Source: Nostoc linckia z4 | GTDB lineage: Bacteria > Cyanobacteriota > Cyanobacteriia > Cyanobacteriales > Nostocaceae | Assembly (NCBI RefSeq): GCF_002608075.1 | Contig: NZ_LAHA01000041.1 | Span: 1 to 64,000, forward strand | Reading direction: 5' to 3' | Length of the DNA: 64,000 nt | Shown: positions 45,156 to 54,344 of the stretch, in pieces | Position numbering within the stretch: position 1 is the stretch's first letter | Layout of the letters: the number at the start of each line of letters is the position of its first letter | Translations under genes and position numbers: made by a program | Notes under the pieces: generated by a model | Databases searched by the model: none | What the model was told of the DNA's origin: nothing | What the model saw: the letters and a program-made list of their open reading frames with translations, nothing else

Positions 45156-45312
45156 ATTCAGAAGTCAGAAGTCAGAAGTCAGAAGTCAGAAGTCAGAAGT
45201 CAGAAGTCAGAAGTCAGAATTCAGAAGTCAGAAGTCAGAAGTCAGAAGTCAGAAGTCAGAAGTCAGAAGTCAGAACTCTTAACTCCTAACTCCTAACTCC
45301 TAACTCCTAACT
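45156..45312. repeat. Heptameric STRR array (AGAAGTC)n and (CTAACTC)n
   Basis: About 16 copies of AGAAGTC (45156-45274) followed by about five of CTAACTC (45276-45312), between rpoZ and the exported protein gene. Partly inverted units could form a hairpin after rpoZ. Confidence 0.9.
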
Positions 45313-45323
45313 CACCACTATTT

Positions 45324-45560
45324 TTACAGTTCGCCAATAATTTCTGGCTGAGTCAATTCATCGGACATTTCGATAATTGCCCTTAGCACTGGCTTCATCA
45401 TTGCATCTTCATTGCTTTCAAAATCTTCATAACGCCGACGTTTGGCACGATTCGCCACCTGAACCGTAATGCGGTAACGATTTGAGGCTGCACTGATCAA
45501 ATCCTCAGCACGGTGCATAATTTGAGACTGTGTTGTCTCGAACTTAGAACGCTTTAGCAT
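45324..45560 (-). CDS. rpoZ: RNA polymerase omega subunit
   Basis: A 78-residue protein typical of cyanobacterial omega: 'MHRAEDLISAASNRYRITVQVANRAKRRRYEDFES' followed by 'MMKPVLRAIIEMSDELTQPEIIGEL'. Omega binds the beta' subunit, aids RNA polymerase assembly and in cyanobacteria influences sigma factor recruitment. Normal length; sits alone. Confidence 0.96.
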   Translation of the reverse strand: MLKRSKFETTQSQIMHRAEDLISAASNRYRITVQVANRAKRRRYEDFESNEDAMMKPVLRAIIEMSDELTQPEIIGEL

Positions 45561-45784
45561 AGTTAGTGGTTCTTGGGGACATTCTCCAGTGTAACAGCAC
45601 TAAGCGGTTGTGGATTTGGCGTAGCAAATCTGTTGAGTGTTGACTGTTAAGCGTCAACGATGGTGAGTGACTGTGCGATTTAAAAGGTAATAGCTTGAAT
45701 GTATCTGCAACCTTTCTGTTGATAGAGGCTAAGAGTATTTGAGTCACTTTATAAGTAACTTGTAGTATTAACTGATGCATCTTT

Positions 45785-46204
45785 ATGGCTGACCTTGTGG
45801 AAACTGCGATCGCAGCAAAAAATTTCAATACACTGATAAAGGCTGTTAAAGCTGTAGACCTCATAGAAACTCTCAAAAGTCCTGGTTCTCTAACACTTTT
45901 TGCACCCACTGACGAAGCTTTTGCCAATTTGCCAGAGGGAACTTTAGATTCGTTACTACAAGACATTCCCAAGCTGAAAAAAATTGTGGCATATCATGTG
46001 GCCAGTGGGGATGTCAGGTCTGATGACTTGGCACAAATTAATGAAGCCGAGACACTCGAAGGGTCAATTGTCGCTATTGAATCTGTCAACGACAAAATTA
46101 AGGTGAATAGCGCCAATGTCATCAAAACAGACATTTTGGCAGACAATGGCGTCATCCATATTATTGATGCAGTGTTGATGCCTGCAATCGTGGCAGGGAA
46201 GTAA
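45785..46204 (+). CDS. Fasciclin (FAS1) domain protein
   Basis: A 139-residue single FAS1 domain: 'LVETAIAAKNFNTLIKAVKAVDLIETLKSPGSLTLFAPTDEAFANLPEGTLDSLL' and 'KKIVAYHVASGDVRSDDLAQINEAETLEG ... VIHIIDAVLMP' with the H1 and H2 motifs. FAS1 proteins act in adhesion or extracellular matrix, but this one has no visible signal peptide, as in several cyanobacterial members. A purine/pyrimidine inverted repeat directly follows the stop codon. Confidence 0.93.
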   Translation: MADLVETAIAAKNFNTLIKAVKAVDLIETLKSPGSLTLFAPTDEAFANLPEGTLDSLLQDIPKLKKIVAYHVASGDVRSDDLAQINEAETLEGSIVAIESVNDKIKVNSANVIKTDILADNGVIHIIDAVLMPAIVAGK

Positions 46205-46292
46205 AAAGGGAAAAGGGGAAAGGGCAAAGGGGAAAGGGAAAGGGGAAAGATTAAATTTATTCCTTTTCCCTTTTCCCTTTAACCTTTTCCCC
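46203..46292. repeat. Purine/pyrimidine inverted repeat (terminator-like)
   Basis: 'AAAAGGGAAAAGGGGAAAGGG' units (46203-46250) and complementary 'CCTTTTCCCTTTTCCCTTT' (46262-46290) fold into a long stem between the convergent fasciclin and amylase genes. Probably ends both transcripts. Confidence 0.6.
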
Positions 46293-46306
46293 TGCTTCCC
46301 CAGTCC

Positions 46307-47764
46307 CTAGCCCAAAATACAACCGCTACGTTCAGGAATAGTTAATGACAACTGCTGAGTTTCTCCTTCACTGTTCCACTCAACTTCAGCACTACCATAT
46401 AAGAGTTTGTTGGGTTGAGTTTGCAAACTGGCGATATCTACAGTTGCTGTTACCGGACTTGTCCCAGCGTTGACGGCAATTATCAATTCTTCTTTCTCCA
46501 AAGTTCGCGCAATGATGTAAAGTTGCCCTTGAGCGTAGAGAACTTGGTAATCACCTGTACGCAATGCTGGGTAAGTGTGGCGGAGGGCAATTAATTGGCG
46601 GTGAGTATTGAAAATTTCTCGGTTCCAGTTAGCCTCTAAGGGAAAACCACGGCGTGAGTCTGGGTCTATGGCGCCGGGTAACCCAACTTCATCGCCATAG
46701 TAGATACTGGAAGCGCCGGGAAAGGTGAGTAGCAGTAGAGTTGATAATTCTATGCTGGGTATGTCACCACCAGCAATGGTCATCAATCGGGCTGTATCGT
46801 GACTTGCTAGCAAATTGAGTTGAGTCAGCTGAATTTCCCAAGGATAAAGTTCGAGTAATTCTTGGATTTTGGTGGCGTACTCGGCAGCAAATAAGGGTGG
46901 ATAAGGTTTATAATCGCGGCTTTGCACTTGATCTAAGACTACGCGATCGCCCGCCGCAAAGGCAATTGTCGGCCCAGCAAACAAATAATTCATCACCCCG
47001 TCAAATTGCGTGCCATCTAGCCACTCACGCGAATCTCCCCAGACTTCGCCGACAATGTAAGCTTCAGGATTGATGGCTTTGACGCGATCGCGAAACTCTT
47101 GCCAAAAACCAGGGGTTTTAATTTCAAATGGTACATCCAATCGCCAACCATCAATGCCGAATTTAATCCAATATTCGGCAATTTCCATAATGTATTCCCG
47201 AACTTCTGGATTGTCGTGGTTAAATTCTGGCAAAGCGCGATTTCCAGCCCAACCCACATAGTTAGCAGGAAAGTCACCGTTGTAAGCCGAAAGCGGCCAG
47301 CCTTCTATTTTGAACCAATTTACCCACGGTGAATGCGGCCCATTTTCTAAAACGTCGTGGAAAAAGAAAAATCCCCGACTGGAATGGTTAAAAACTCCAT
47401 CCAGAACGACTTTGATATCTCGTTGATGGGCGGCGTCTAGTAATTCCTTAAAAGCTTCGTTGCCCCCCAGCATGGGGTCAACTTGATAATAATCATGGGT
47501 ATGATAGCGGTGATTGCTGGCGGATTGAAAAATCGGTGTAAAGTAAATGGCGTTAATGCCCAAATCCTGGATGTAGTCTAAGCCTTCGAGGATGCCCCAT
47601 AAATCCCCGCCTTTGTAACCTTGCAGCGTTGGCATTGCCTCCCAATCTTCCCAACGGGTGTCATGCAACAGGCGTTTGTGTGGCTTTTTACTTCTTGCAA
47701 AGCGGTCTGGAAAGATTTGGTAGAAAACAGCGTGCTTCACCCAGTCTGGTGTTTGAATTTGCAT
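46307..47764 (-). CDS. GH13 alpha-amylase family enzyme (neopullulanase/cyclomaltodextrinase-like)
   Basis: A 485-residue glycosidase with the four GH13 regions: 'DGVFNHSS', 'DGWRLDVPFEI' (nucleophile Asp, about 211), 'YIVGEVWGD' (acid/base Glu, about 240) and 'LLASHDTARL' (transition-state Asp, about 322). 'VFYQIFPDRF' at the start and the 'YKGGDLWGILEGLDYIQDLGINAIYFTPIF' segment point to the neopullulanase/maltogenic amylase branch, but the extra N-terminal domain of that branch is missing. No signal peptide, so it probably acts on cytosolic glycogen-derived maltodextrins. Monocistronic. Confidence 0.93.
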   Translation of the reverse strand: MQIQTPDWVKHAVFYQIFPDRFARSKKPHKRLLHDTRWEDWEAMPTLQGYKGGDLWGILEGLDYIQDLGINAIYFTPIFQSASNHRYHTHDYYQVDPMLGGNEAFKELLDAAHQRDIKVVLDGVFNHSSRGFFFFHDVLENGPHSPWVNWFKIEGWPLSAYNGDFPANYVGWAGNRALPEFNHDNPEVREYIMEIAEYWIKFGIDGWRLDVPFEIKTPGFWQEFRDRVKAINPEAYIVGEVWGDSREWLDGTQFDGVMNYLFAGPTIAFAAGDRVVLDQVQSRDYKPYPPLFAAEYATKIQELLELYPWEIQLTQLNLLASHDTARLMTIAGGDIPSIELSTLLLLTFPGASSIYYGDEVGLPGAIDPDSRRGFPLEANWNREIFNTHRQLIALRHTYPALRTGDYQVLYAQGQLYIIARTLEKEELIIAVNAGTSPVTATVDIASLQTQPNKLLYGSAEVEWNSEGETQQLSLTIPERSGCILG

Positions 47765-48196
47765 GAATTATTCTCAGTGGCTTCAGAAGCGATCGTTGCA
47801 GATATTAGCTTCTTTGTGGTTCCTACTTATGATAGAAAATTGAAAATTGGGCGTGGGGCATTGGGCGTGGGGCATTGGGCGTGGGGCATTGGGCATGGGG
47901 CATTGGGTATGGGGGAAAATTCATCCGATCAGTCAACAGTCAACAGTCAACACTAAACTTAGTTTTTTACCCAAAAATTGTCAGGAAAAATTATTAATTT
48001 AATTGAAATATTTAATAAAATTTAATGTTTGTTGAATTAACTTTATCCGTAATGACTTAAGGGAGTACTGGATTATTTTTATAGATTATCAATTATGTCA
48101 AGGTGTATTCAGTCCTAGTAGTAGAAAAGGAAGTTAGGATTCACAATATCGATTGTTATGGTTCTGAGCTTCCAATAAATTTAATTTGAGGCAAAA
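47765..48196. promoter_or_regulatory. Intergenic region with 14-bp tandem repeat
   Basis: 432 bases between divergent genes. It holds five or so 14-base units 'GCGTGGGGCATTGG' (47847-47913), 'cagtcaacagtcaacagtcaac' (47930-47952) and an AT-rich stretch (47985-48180) that should include the protease promoter. No gene seen. Confidence 0.6.
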
Positions 48197-49924
48197 ATGA
48201 GACACGATAAACTTTCTCCCGGATTACTTTTGGCTTTTGAAGATTATCAAAATGAAGGAGAACAAGCTTTAGTTACACATAAGCGATCGCTCGGTATTAT
48301 TGCTAATAAAAACACAGTCAAACCAACTAAAAGCGTAGTTTTTATTTACTGCGATTCTGATGCAGACTTGAGTTATCTATCACAATATAATATTGAAGTC
48401 AATCAAAATTCTGGCAGCGTCCGTACAGCTTTCTTGCCAATAAATGCTTTAGATGTCTTGTCTGAAGAAGATACAATCCAACGTATCAAACCATCACGCA
48501 AACTTCACCTAAGGATGGATGTTGCACCCGGAAAAGTCAAACTGCCGGAGTTTAAAAACCAAACTGGACTCACTGGCAAAGGCGTAATTATTGGCATTAT
48601 AGATAGTGGCATTGACCCGAAACACCCTGCTTTTGCTGGCAGAATTTTACACATTTGGGATCAAACACTCCCAGGCCCAGGAGTCACAGAAGGACGCTAC
48701 GGGGCTGAATTTTCAGGGGCGCAACTGACAATTTCTCAGGATACCGACGGACATGGAACCCACGTTGCTGGAATCGCTGCGGGTGCGGATGCTAGCTATG
48801 GCGGCGTAGCACCAGAGGCGGAATTAATTGTAGTCAGGTCAGATTTACAAGATGCCCACATTGCCGATGCTGTGCGCTATATTTTCCGAGTGGCCAGGGA
48901 GTTGGGACGCCCAGCGGTGGTGAATCTCAGCTTGGGTGGACACGCCGATGCCCATGATGGTAGTGATTCTCTATCAAAGGTGATTGACGCGGAAACCGGC
49001 CCTGGGAGAATTGTTTGCTGTGCTGCGGGTAACGAAGGAAGCATTAATATTCACGGTCAAGCAACCATACCTAGCGATCGCACCCGTGGTATGCGCTTTA
49101 ATGTACCTTTGAATCAAGTAGGCATCGTTTGGCTAAATGGTTGGTATTCCAAAGACAGTGAGTTGGAAGTATCGTTGCGGAGTCCCAATGGTTTTGTGAC
49201 TCCCTTCCAAAAAATCATTACTGACGGTAATCCTACACAAGAACATAAATTACCCGATGCAAGGGTGGAAATCGTCACACCAGGCCCAGACCAAGCAAAC
49301 GGCGACCATAATTTCTTTGTCCAAATACGCGGTAACGGCCCTTCCCCAGTCATGGGAGGCATTTGGCAATTACGCCTACGCAATACCTCTACCACTGATA
49401 CACGTGTGGATGTGTGGACATTAGATGATATGTCATCAGTATTTTTTACAGGTAAAAGCGTCAAGGATGCAGTAAAAATTGGTTCGCCAGGAGCCGCTAG
49501 CAGTGCCGTTACAGTTGCAGCTTATACTACCAAAGCCAAGTATACAGATATTGATAACCAAATACGAGAAATGGGCTTAGATTTGGATACTATTTCCGAA
49601 TTCAGTAGCGAAGGCCCTTTACGCAATGATGCCCAAAAGCCAGATATAGCAGCACCGGGAGCAATGATTGTTTCTACGCTTTCTGCTGATGCTAATTCTG
49701 CCCGTTCGTCGATGGTTAATTCTAAGTTTGTGGCCATGGCTGGTACGAGTATGGCTACACCTTTCGTCACTGGCTTAGTTGCATTACTCCTGCAACGCGA
49801 CCCCCAACTAGACCCGGCTACTTTGAAAGATTTGCTACGTAAAAATAGCGCCATTCCCGGAAAACCCGCAGGCACATTCGATGAAAAATGGGGTTATGGC
49901 GTGATTAATGCCTTAAATCTGTAA
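48197..49924 (+). CDS. S8 family (subtilisin-like) serine peptidase
   Basis: A 575-residue protease with the complete triad: Asp in 'GIIDSGIDPKHP' (about 135), His in 'DGHGTHVAGIAAG' (about 185) and Ser in 'AGTSMATPFVTGLVALLL' (about 517), plus oxyanion Asn in 'CCAAGNEGS'. An insert between His and Ser (about 300-420) carries 'ELEVSLRSPNGFVTPFQ', a proprotein-convertase-like jelly roll. The first 110 residues act as an N-terminal prodomain ('KSVVFIYCDSDADLSYLSQYNIEVNQ ... SRKLHLRMD'). No signal peptide is evident, so it may act inside the cell. Next comes a gene for a small protein resembling this prodomain. Confidence 0.94.
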   Translation: MRHDKLSPGLLLAFEDYQNEGEQALVTHKRSLGIIANKNTVKPTKSVVFIYCDSDADLSYLSQYNIEVNQNSGSVRTAFLPINALDVLSEEDTIQRIKPSRKLHLRMDVAPGKVKLPEFKNQTGLTGKGVIIGIIDSGIDPKHPAFAGRILHIWDQTLPGPGVTEGRYGAEFSGAQLTISQDTDGHGTHVAGIAAGADASYGGVAPEAELIVVRSDLQDAHIADAVRYIFRVARELGRPAVVNLSLGGHADAHDGSDSLSKVIDAETGPGRIVCCAAGNEGSINIHGQATIPSDRTRGMRFNVPLNQVGIVWLNGWYSKDSELEVSLRSPNGFVTPFQKIITDGNPTQEHKLPDARVEIVTPGPDQANGDHNFFVQIRGNGPSPVMGGIWQLRLRNTSTTDTRVDVWTLDDMSSVFFTGKSVKDAVKIGSPGAASSAVTVAAYTTKAKYTDIDNQIREMGLDLDTISEFSSEGPLRNDAQKPDIAAPGAMIVSTLSADANSARSSMVNSKFVAMAGTSMATPFVTGLVALLLQRDPQLDPATLKDLLRKNSAIPGKPAGTFDEKWGYGVINALNL

Positions 49925-49993
49925 TTAGATTGAGCAAGGTGGATATTATTTCTGTACAAGGGTAGGCAATAAAAAACTAGAAATTTGATAAGT

Positions 49994-50020
49994 TAGGGTA
50001 GGCAATTTTTACCTACCCTA
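49994..50020 (+). terminator. Hairpin between protease and small propeptide-like gene
   Basis: TAGGGTAGG (49994-50002) and CCTACCCTA (50012-50020) pair perfectly around a 9-base loop. No long T-run follows, so it may weaken rather than stop transcription into the next gene, or protect mRNA ends. Confidence 0.55.
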
Positions 50021-50038
50021 TTTACTAAGGAATTGTTT

Positions 50039-50338
50039 ATGAATTATCAAAAGCTAGACCCTGCCCTTGCTACAGCGTTAAATGACGCTCAAGATTTAGA
50101 AAAACCGAGCTTGGGCGTTTTTATCCATACCGAACCAATTTTAGACTCTAATGCAACTGCTGTTTTAGAAAATTTTGGCGTTAGTGGTGTTACTAGTGGT
50201 AAGGATATTTTTACAGCAACACTGTCACCCAATGCCATCTCTCAATTATCAGAACAACCTTGGGTGAAGTTTTTGAAGCGATCGCAGCAATTACATTTGG
50301 TTAATAGGAGAATAAATACAGGGAAGTTGGGTGTTTAA
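50039..50338 (+). CDS. Small propeptide-like protein, possible inhibitor of the adjacent S8 peptidase
   Basis: A 99-residue protein, ATG at 50039 with AAGGAA upstream. 'SLGVFIHTEPILDSNATAVLENFGVSGVTSGKDIFTATLSPNAISQLSEQPWVKFLKRSQQLHLVNRR' parallels the prodomain of the protease upstream: strand 'VFI', helix, 'L.NFGV', 'T..LSPNAI..LSE...V..LKRS..LHL'. Subtilisin prodomains are potent inhibitors and folding helpers of their own enzyme, so a free-standing copy could inhibit the protease in trans. Gene order and spacing (114 bases) support co-expression. No other family recognised. Confidence 0.75.
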   Translation: MNYQKLDPALATALNDAQDLEKPSLGVFIHTEPILDSNATAVLENFGVSGVTSGKDIFTATLSPNAISQLSEQPWVKFLKRSQQLHLVNRRINTGKLGV

Positions 50339-50500
50339 TGGGCATTGCCTAACCCTACGCTGTGCCGATAAATTTTGACTGTTAGTGTGAATCAGGTTTT
50401 TGTTTTTCTGGAAACTTACACTTCACCTCAATTTCCAGATTACTTTCAGCTGAACCTTCGGGAATGTAGGGTATGCCTGCTTTGCCACCTAAAGTATCCT

Positions 50501-53428
50501 TTATAAACCGTTACCGATTAAAAAGAATGGTGCCCAATAATGGGGATGACTGAGATTATTGACTACGTTGGGTAATACGTTGTTACGTGTAGATTGGAGA
50601 ATTACCCTATCTTGTTGGGAACCTATTAATTTGAAGTCACCTGTAATCATAATTACTTGTGCCTGACGTAAAGCTTCCGTTTTGCTAATATTCCCTTGAT
50701 GTAGTAAGGCGTAGAAGGTGTTCATTAAGATTTGTGTGCCTCCATCATCAACGGGCCATAAAGAAGCGATCGTGGCTTTTGCTCCTGCATTTTGCATCTG
50801 GTAGCCAAAGCCTAAAATTTCTGCCCCATTACCATTATTTATACCGCCTATTCCAGTGTTGCAAGCACTCAATACTACTAAATCTGCTTTTATCTGTAAT
50901 GTTTGAATTTCAGGCATTCTAATTATATTGCCATCACCTAATAGAATAAATGACTCTTCTGGCTGACCAATAACAAAATGTGCATGAGTAGCCAAATGCA
51001 CAAATGGGTAATTTCTCAAAGAGTACATAGTTTGTTTTTGATTAAACTGCTCGTCAATTAATGTTTTAGTTTTAGGTATGATGGCAGCTATGTTTTCTAC
51101 TTCTTTACCTGCAAAAGGCAAACTCTCAAAACCTATTGATGCAAAACCCACATTTACAATATGACGGTTAGTTGTAGCTCCTGCTAAGATTTGAAGTTGA
51201 GGTAAGGGTTGACGATCAAATCTTGTGAAACTAAGGGCAGTAATATAGTTTGTGTTAAATCGTTCTACTAACCATTGCTTACCATCATATAATGCTGCTA
51301 GCGGTATATAACGTAATTGCCCATCTGGTGCGTAAATAATTGTTTTGGCTTTGGCAGCAGCTAGTCCTGATTCTATTGGTTTAATGAGCCATTTATATAG
51401 TTTATTAGCTGGAGTTTTAACATCTAAGCTTGGATTTTTTAAAGCTTGGCTGAAATCTGAAATTGCTCGGTTAATTTCTTGCTTTTTTACATCAACTTTA
51501 TAATGAATTGGTGGTGTATAAGATGTAGCAACAACAAGTTCTAGACTATTTTCTGAAATTAAAGGATAGAGTAATACGGCATTCTCATCTCGTTCATGTA
51601 GACTCTGTAAAATCCTTTGAGAGTCTGTAAGAGTACTTAAAGGTACAATATGATCCCGAATAGTTGGATTAATATCTGCTATGTAGCGAATAACTTCTGG
51701 ACTTTTGAGAAAATTCAGAAATTCCTGAATAATTTCAGATTCCTTGTTTTCTAGTTCTATAATTTGCTCTATTTGATTTGGGGTTCGTTTATCGAGTGGA
51801 GTTTTTCTGAATTCTGCAAGTTTTCTACCTAATTGAATTTGTTGAGTCAAAATATCATTAAAACCACGATTAATTTGTTGTTCTTGTGGTAACACATCAA
51901 CTCCTCTACTTGTGATGTCGTTACCTCTGACATTATGCAGGTAATCATCTATTTCTTGGACTTTTAACAAGTCTAAAACTTGTAGTGCTTCTAGAATTCT
52001 ATCTTGTTGTAATAGTAAATCTGCAAGATTGCGATAAGTATCAGCAATAGTGTTAGTGTAAGATTTCTGTTGTGCGTTTGGGAGGAGACGTAAATCTTTA
52101 CGAATGGACTCAGTTATATTAACTGATTGCTTATAAAATAAGATGGCTAATTGTGGTTGATTTTGTTTGATGAGGACATCGCCAATGTTAGCCAATGTGA
52201 TTCTCTCACCAGGGCGATCGCCAATTTCTTTACGAATTGCTAAGGCTTGCTGATACAATGTCAGTGCTTGTGGGAATTTACCTTGATTTTTGTATACTGT
52301 GCCGATACTATCAAGGGTATTTCCTTCAATGCGGCGATCGCCTGTTTGTTGCACAATCCTCAATGCTTCTTCAAGGTATTTTAATGCTTGAGAAGATTGA
52401 CCTAATAATTGATAAGTATATCCAATATTATTGAGCGTATTACTAAGACTTGATTGCCTGCCTATTGTTCTAAAAACTCTTACAGCTTGCTGATAAAAAG
52501 ATAAAGCTTGGAAATATTGCTTTTTTTCATCGTAGGCAAAGCCCACATTATGAAGAGTTTGCCCTTCACCCGTTTTATCGCCAATTCGTTTTTGTATCTC
52601 TATCGTTTGTTGATAGTATTTAATTGCTGTATCATATTGACCAAGCCGATTATATACTAATCCAATATTGTTGAGAGAAGCGCTTTGTACTTCTAAATTG
52701 TTAGCAGTTTTAGCAAATACTAGAGATTGCTGGTAATAATCAAGGGCTTGGTAATAATTGCCTGTTAAGTAATATACAGTTCCGATGCCGTTAAAGTTAA
52801 ATGCAAGATATTTCAGATTACCAACTTCTCTACTAATAGCGAGGCTTTGGTTATAGTATTTTAGCGCCTCGCTATATTTACTTTGAGACTGATATATATC
52901 TGCTATATTTTTTAAGGTACTAAGAGTACCTTCTTTATCATTAAATGCTTGGCTAATTGCTAAAGCTTCATGATAAAATTTTATTGCTTGAGAATATTGA
53001 GACAGATTATTATAAACTGCCCCTAGAGTATTTAATGTATCACGTATATTGCTTTCATAGCCTATTGTCCTCTCAATAATTAAAGCTTGGTTTAATAAAT
53101 TTAGGGCTTCAGGGTAATTGGCAAGATACAAGTAAGTCTTGCCTAACATTCGTAGAGTATCTGCAACATCAGAATGAGATTGAATATTTTGATAAATTGC
53201 CAAAGCTTTTTGAAAAGTGAGCAAAGCTTGTTGGAATTGACGACTACTGTATTCATCGATACCTTGGTTAAATAGTCGCTTTGCTTCTTTTTGTTGTCTT
53301 GAGTCTAGCGAATCAACTTGATGCGATAAATTTTGTGATTTAGCTGGTAATACATATAGTGATTGAGTCAAAAAAGTTAATATGGTGACTGTTAGCACCC
53401 TCAAAAGTTGGAAATAAAAAGAGTGCAT
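50501..53428 (-). CDS. CHAT domain (caspase-like) protein with N-terminal TPR array
   Basis: A 975-residue exported or membrane-attached protein: N-terminal signal sequence ('LLRVLTVTILTFLTQSLYVLPAKSQ'), about ten tetratricopeptide repeats of the 42-residue 'A..YYQQ.L.I....G...G...TL.NIG..Y' kind (about 45-440), a linker, and a CHAT domain (about 650-975). The caspase-like dyad appears intact: His in 'VHLATHAHF' (about 814) and Cys in 'VVLSACNTG' (about 854). It ends in the usual 'HPHYWAPFFLIGNG'. CHAT proteins are peptidases related to separase and caspases; HetF is a known cyanobacterial example. Its target is unknown. It is the last gene of a set with TPR, kinase and NB-ARC proteins. Confidence 0.92.
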   Translation of the reverse strand: MHSFYFQLLRVLTVTILTFLTQSLYVLPAKSQNLSHQVDSLDSRQQKEAKRLFNQGIDEYSSRQFQQALLTFQKALAIYQNIQSHSDVADTLRMLGKTYLYLANYPEALNLLNQALIIERTIGYESNIRDTLNTLGAVYNNLSQYSQAIKFYHEALAISQAFNDKEGTLSTLKNIADIYQSQSKYSEALKYYNQSLAISREVGNLKYLAFNFNGIGTVYYLTGNYYQALDYYQQSLVFAKTANNLEVQSASLNNIGLVYNRLGQYDTAIKYYQQTIEIQKRIGDKTGEGQTLHNVGFAYDEKKQYFQALSFYQQAVRVFRTIGRQSSLSNTLNNIGYTYQLLGQSSQALKYLEEALRIVQQTGDRRIEGNTLDSIGTVYKNQGKFPQALTLYQQALAIRKEIGDRPGERITLANIGDVLIKQNQPQLAILFYKQSVNITESIRKDLRLLPNAQQKSYTNTIADTYRNLADLLLQQDRILEALQVLDLLKVQEIDDYLHNVRGNDITSRGVDVLPQEQQINRGFNDILTQQIQLGRKLAEFRKTPLDKRTPNQIEQIIELENKESEIIQEFLNFLKSPEVIRYIADINPTIRDHIVPLSTLTDSQRILQSLHERDENAVLLYPLISENSLELVVATSYTPPIHYKVDVKKQEINRAISDFSQALKNPSLDVKTPANKLYKWLIKPIESGLAAAKAKTIIYAPDGQLRYIPLAALYDGKQWLVERFNTNYITALSFTRFDRQPLPQLQILAGATTNRHIVNVGFASIGFESLPFAGKEVENIAAIIPKTKTLIDEQFNQKQTMYSLRNYPFVHLATHAHFVIGQPEESFILLGDGNIIRMPEIQTLQIKADLVVLSACNTGIGGINNGNGAEILGFGYQMQNAGAKATIASLWPVDDGGTQILMNTFYALLHQGNISKTEALRQAQVIMITGDFKLIGSQQDRVILQSTRNNVLPNVVNNLSHPHYWAPFFLIGNGL

Positions 53429-53537
53429 AAAAAATAATTATAATGACTTAAAAAATAATTGGGCGTTGTTTGAATTTCATTTTCAAATCCAGTAACGTCG
53501 ATAATTGGAATGAAAAATTATTTTTTTATTTTTTCAG

Positions 53538-54167
53538 TTATTTCTTTACTGGAGGATAGATTATAGGTGGGTTAATAGTTTCATCCCCAGGCTGTTCCGT
53601 TCCATCAATAAGGTCTGGATCTATCCGATCAAATAGTCCAGTAATCTTAGTATGATTAACAAAATGCTTGAGTGCTTTCTTATCTTTAGTATCGTTATAA
53701 ATTGATATTGCTGACTCATAAAATTTTATTGCTTGTTCTTCATGAACTGAGCCAATGATTTGCAATGTGTCAGCAATATCCTTTTGATTACCAATTTCTT
53801 GACGAATATCTAAGGATTTGTAGTAAGCTTCTAAAGCTTTTAATAGTTCGTTAAAAGTTTTATAAACCCATCCAATATTTAATAAAGCTACTGCTTCGTT
53901 TTGCTGATTAGAGATTTCTTTCCACAGCTTTATAGATTTTTTTAAAGAATTTAATGCTGATTCTTGTTGTTGCAAGCGAGCATAAGTTACACCAATATTA
54001 TTATAAGCACTAGCGATACCAGCTTTATCTTTATGCTTTTTATAAATTTCTAATGCTTGTTCGTATAAATTTAAAGCAGTATTAAAATCAGAACTATCTT
54101 TACCTTGCATTAATAATTGCTCTGCATCCTTGGTAGAAGAAGTTTGAGAGCTTTCTGCATCTTCCAT
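53538..54167 (-). CDS. TPR repeat protein
   Basis: A 209-residue soluble protein made mainly of four TPR units ('ALNLYEQALEIYKKHKDKAGIASAYNNIGVTYARLQQQESALNSLKKSI' and so on, about 25-170), with acidic Ser-rich start and a Pro-rich end ('NPPIIYPPVKK'). No signal peptide or enzymatic domain. It lies between the membrane-anchored TPR gene and the CHAT-TPR gene on the same strand and probably scaffolds their products. Confidence 0.85.
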   Translation of the reverse strand: MEDAESSQTSSTKDAEQLLMQGKDSSDFNTALNLYEQALEIYKKHKDKAGIASAYNNIGVTYARLQQQESALNSLKKSIKLWKEISNQQNEAVALLNIGWVYKTFNELLKALEAYYKSLDIRQEIGNQKDIADTLQIIGSVHEEQAIKFYESAISIYNDTKDKKALKHFVNHTKITGLFDRIDPDLIDGTEQPGDETINPPIIYPPVKK

Positions 54168-54258
54168 AATTTAACTGCCTTTAAAAATATTTTTAAGTAA
54201 TTTTATAATTTATGTAGGAACTACAACAATAAGTTTTATTGCCACAAGAATCGATATG

Positions 54259-54285
54259 TAGAGACGTTGCACTGCAACGTCTCTA
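54259..54285. repeat. TAGAGACGTTGCA palindrome
   Basis: Perfect 13-base arms (54259-54271 / 54273-54285) around one base, related to the palindrome at 28072-28100. It sits in the 177-base spacer between two TPR genes and could terminate or stabilise mRNA. Confidence 0.75.
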
Positions 54286-54344
54286 TCTACACGGATTTTG
54301 ATATTATGCAAAATTTTTTTTGATACATGAAATCAGCAACGCCG

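Noticed and set aside
45156..45312. CRISPR-like array
   Set aside because: Units are 7 bases in direct tandem without spacers; it is an STRR tract. No cas genes or spaced repeats were found anywhere in the window.
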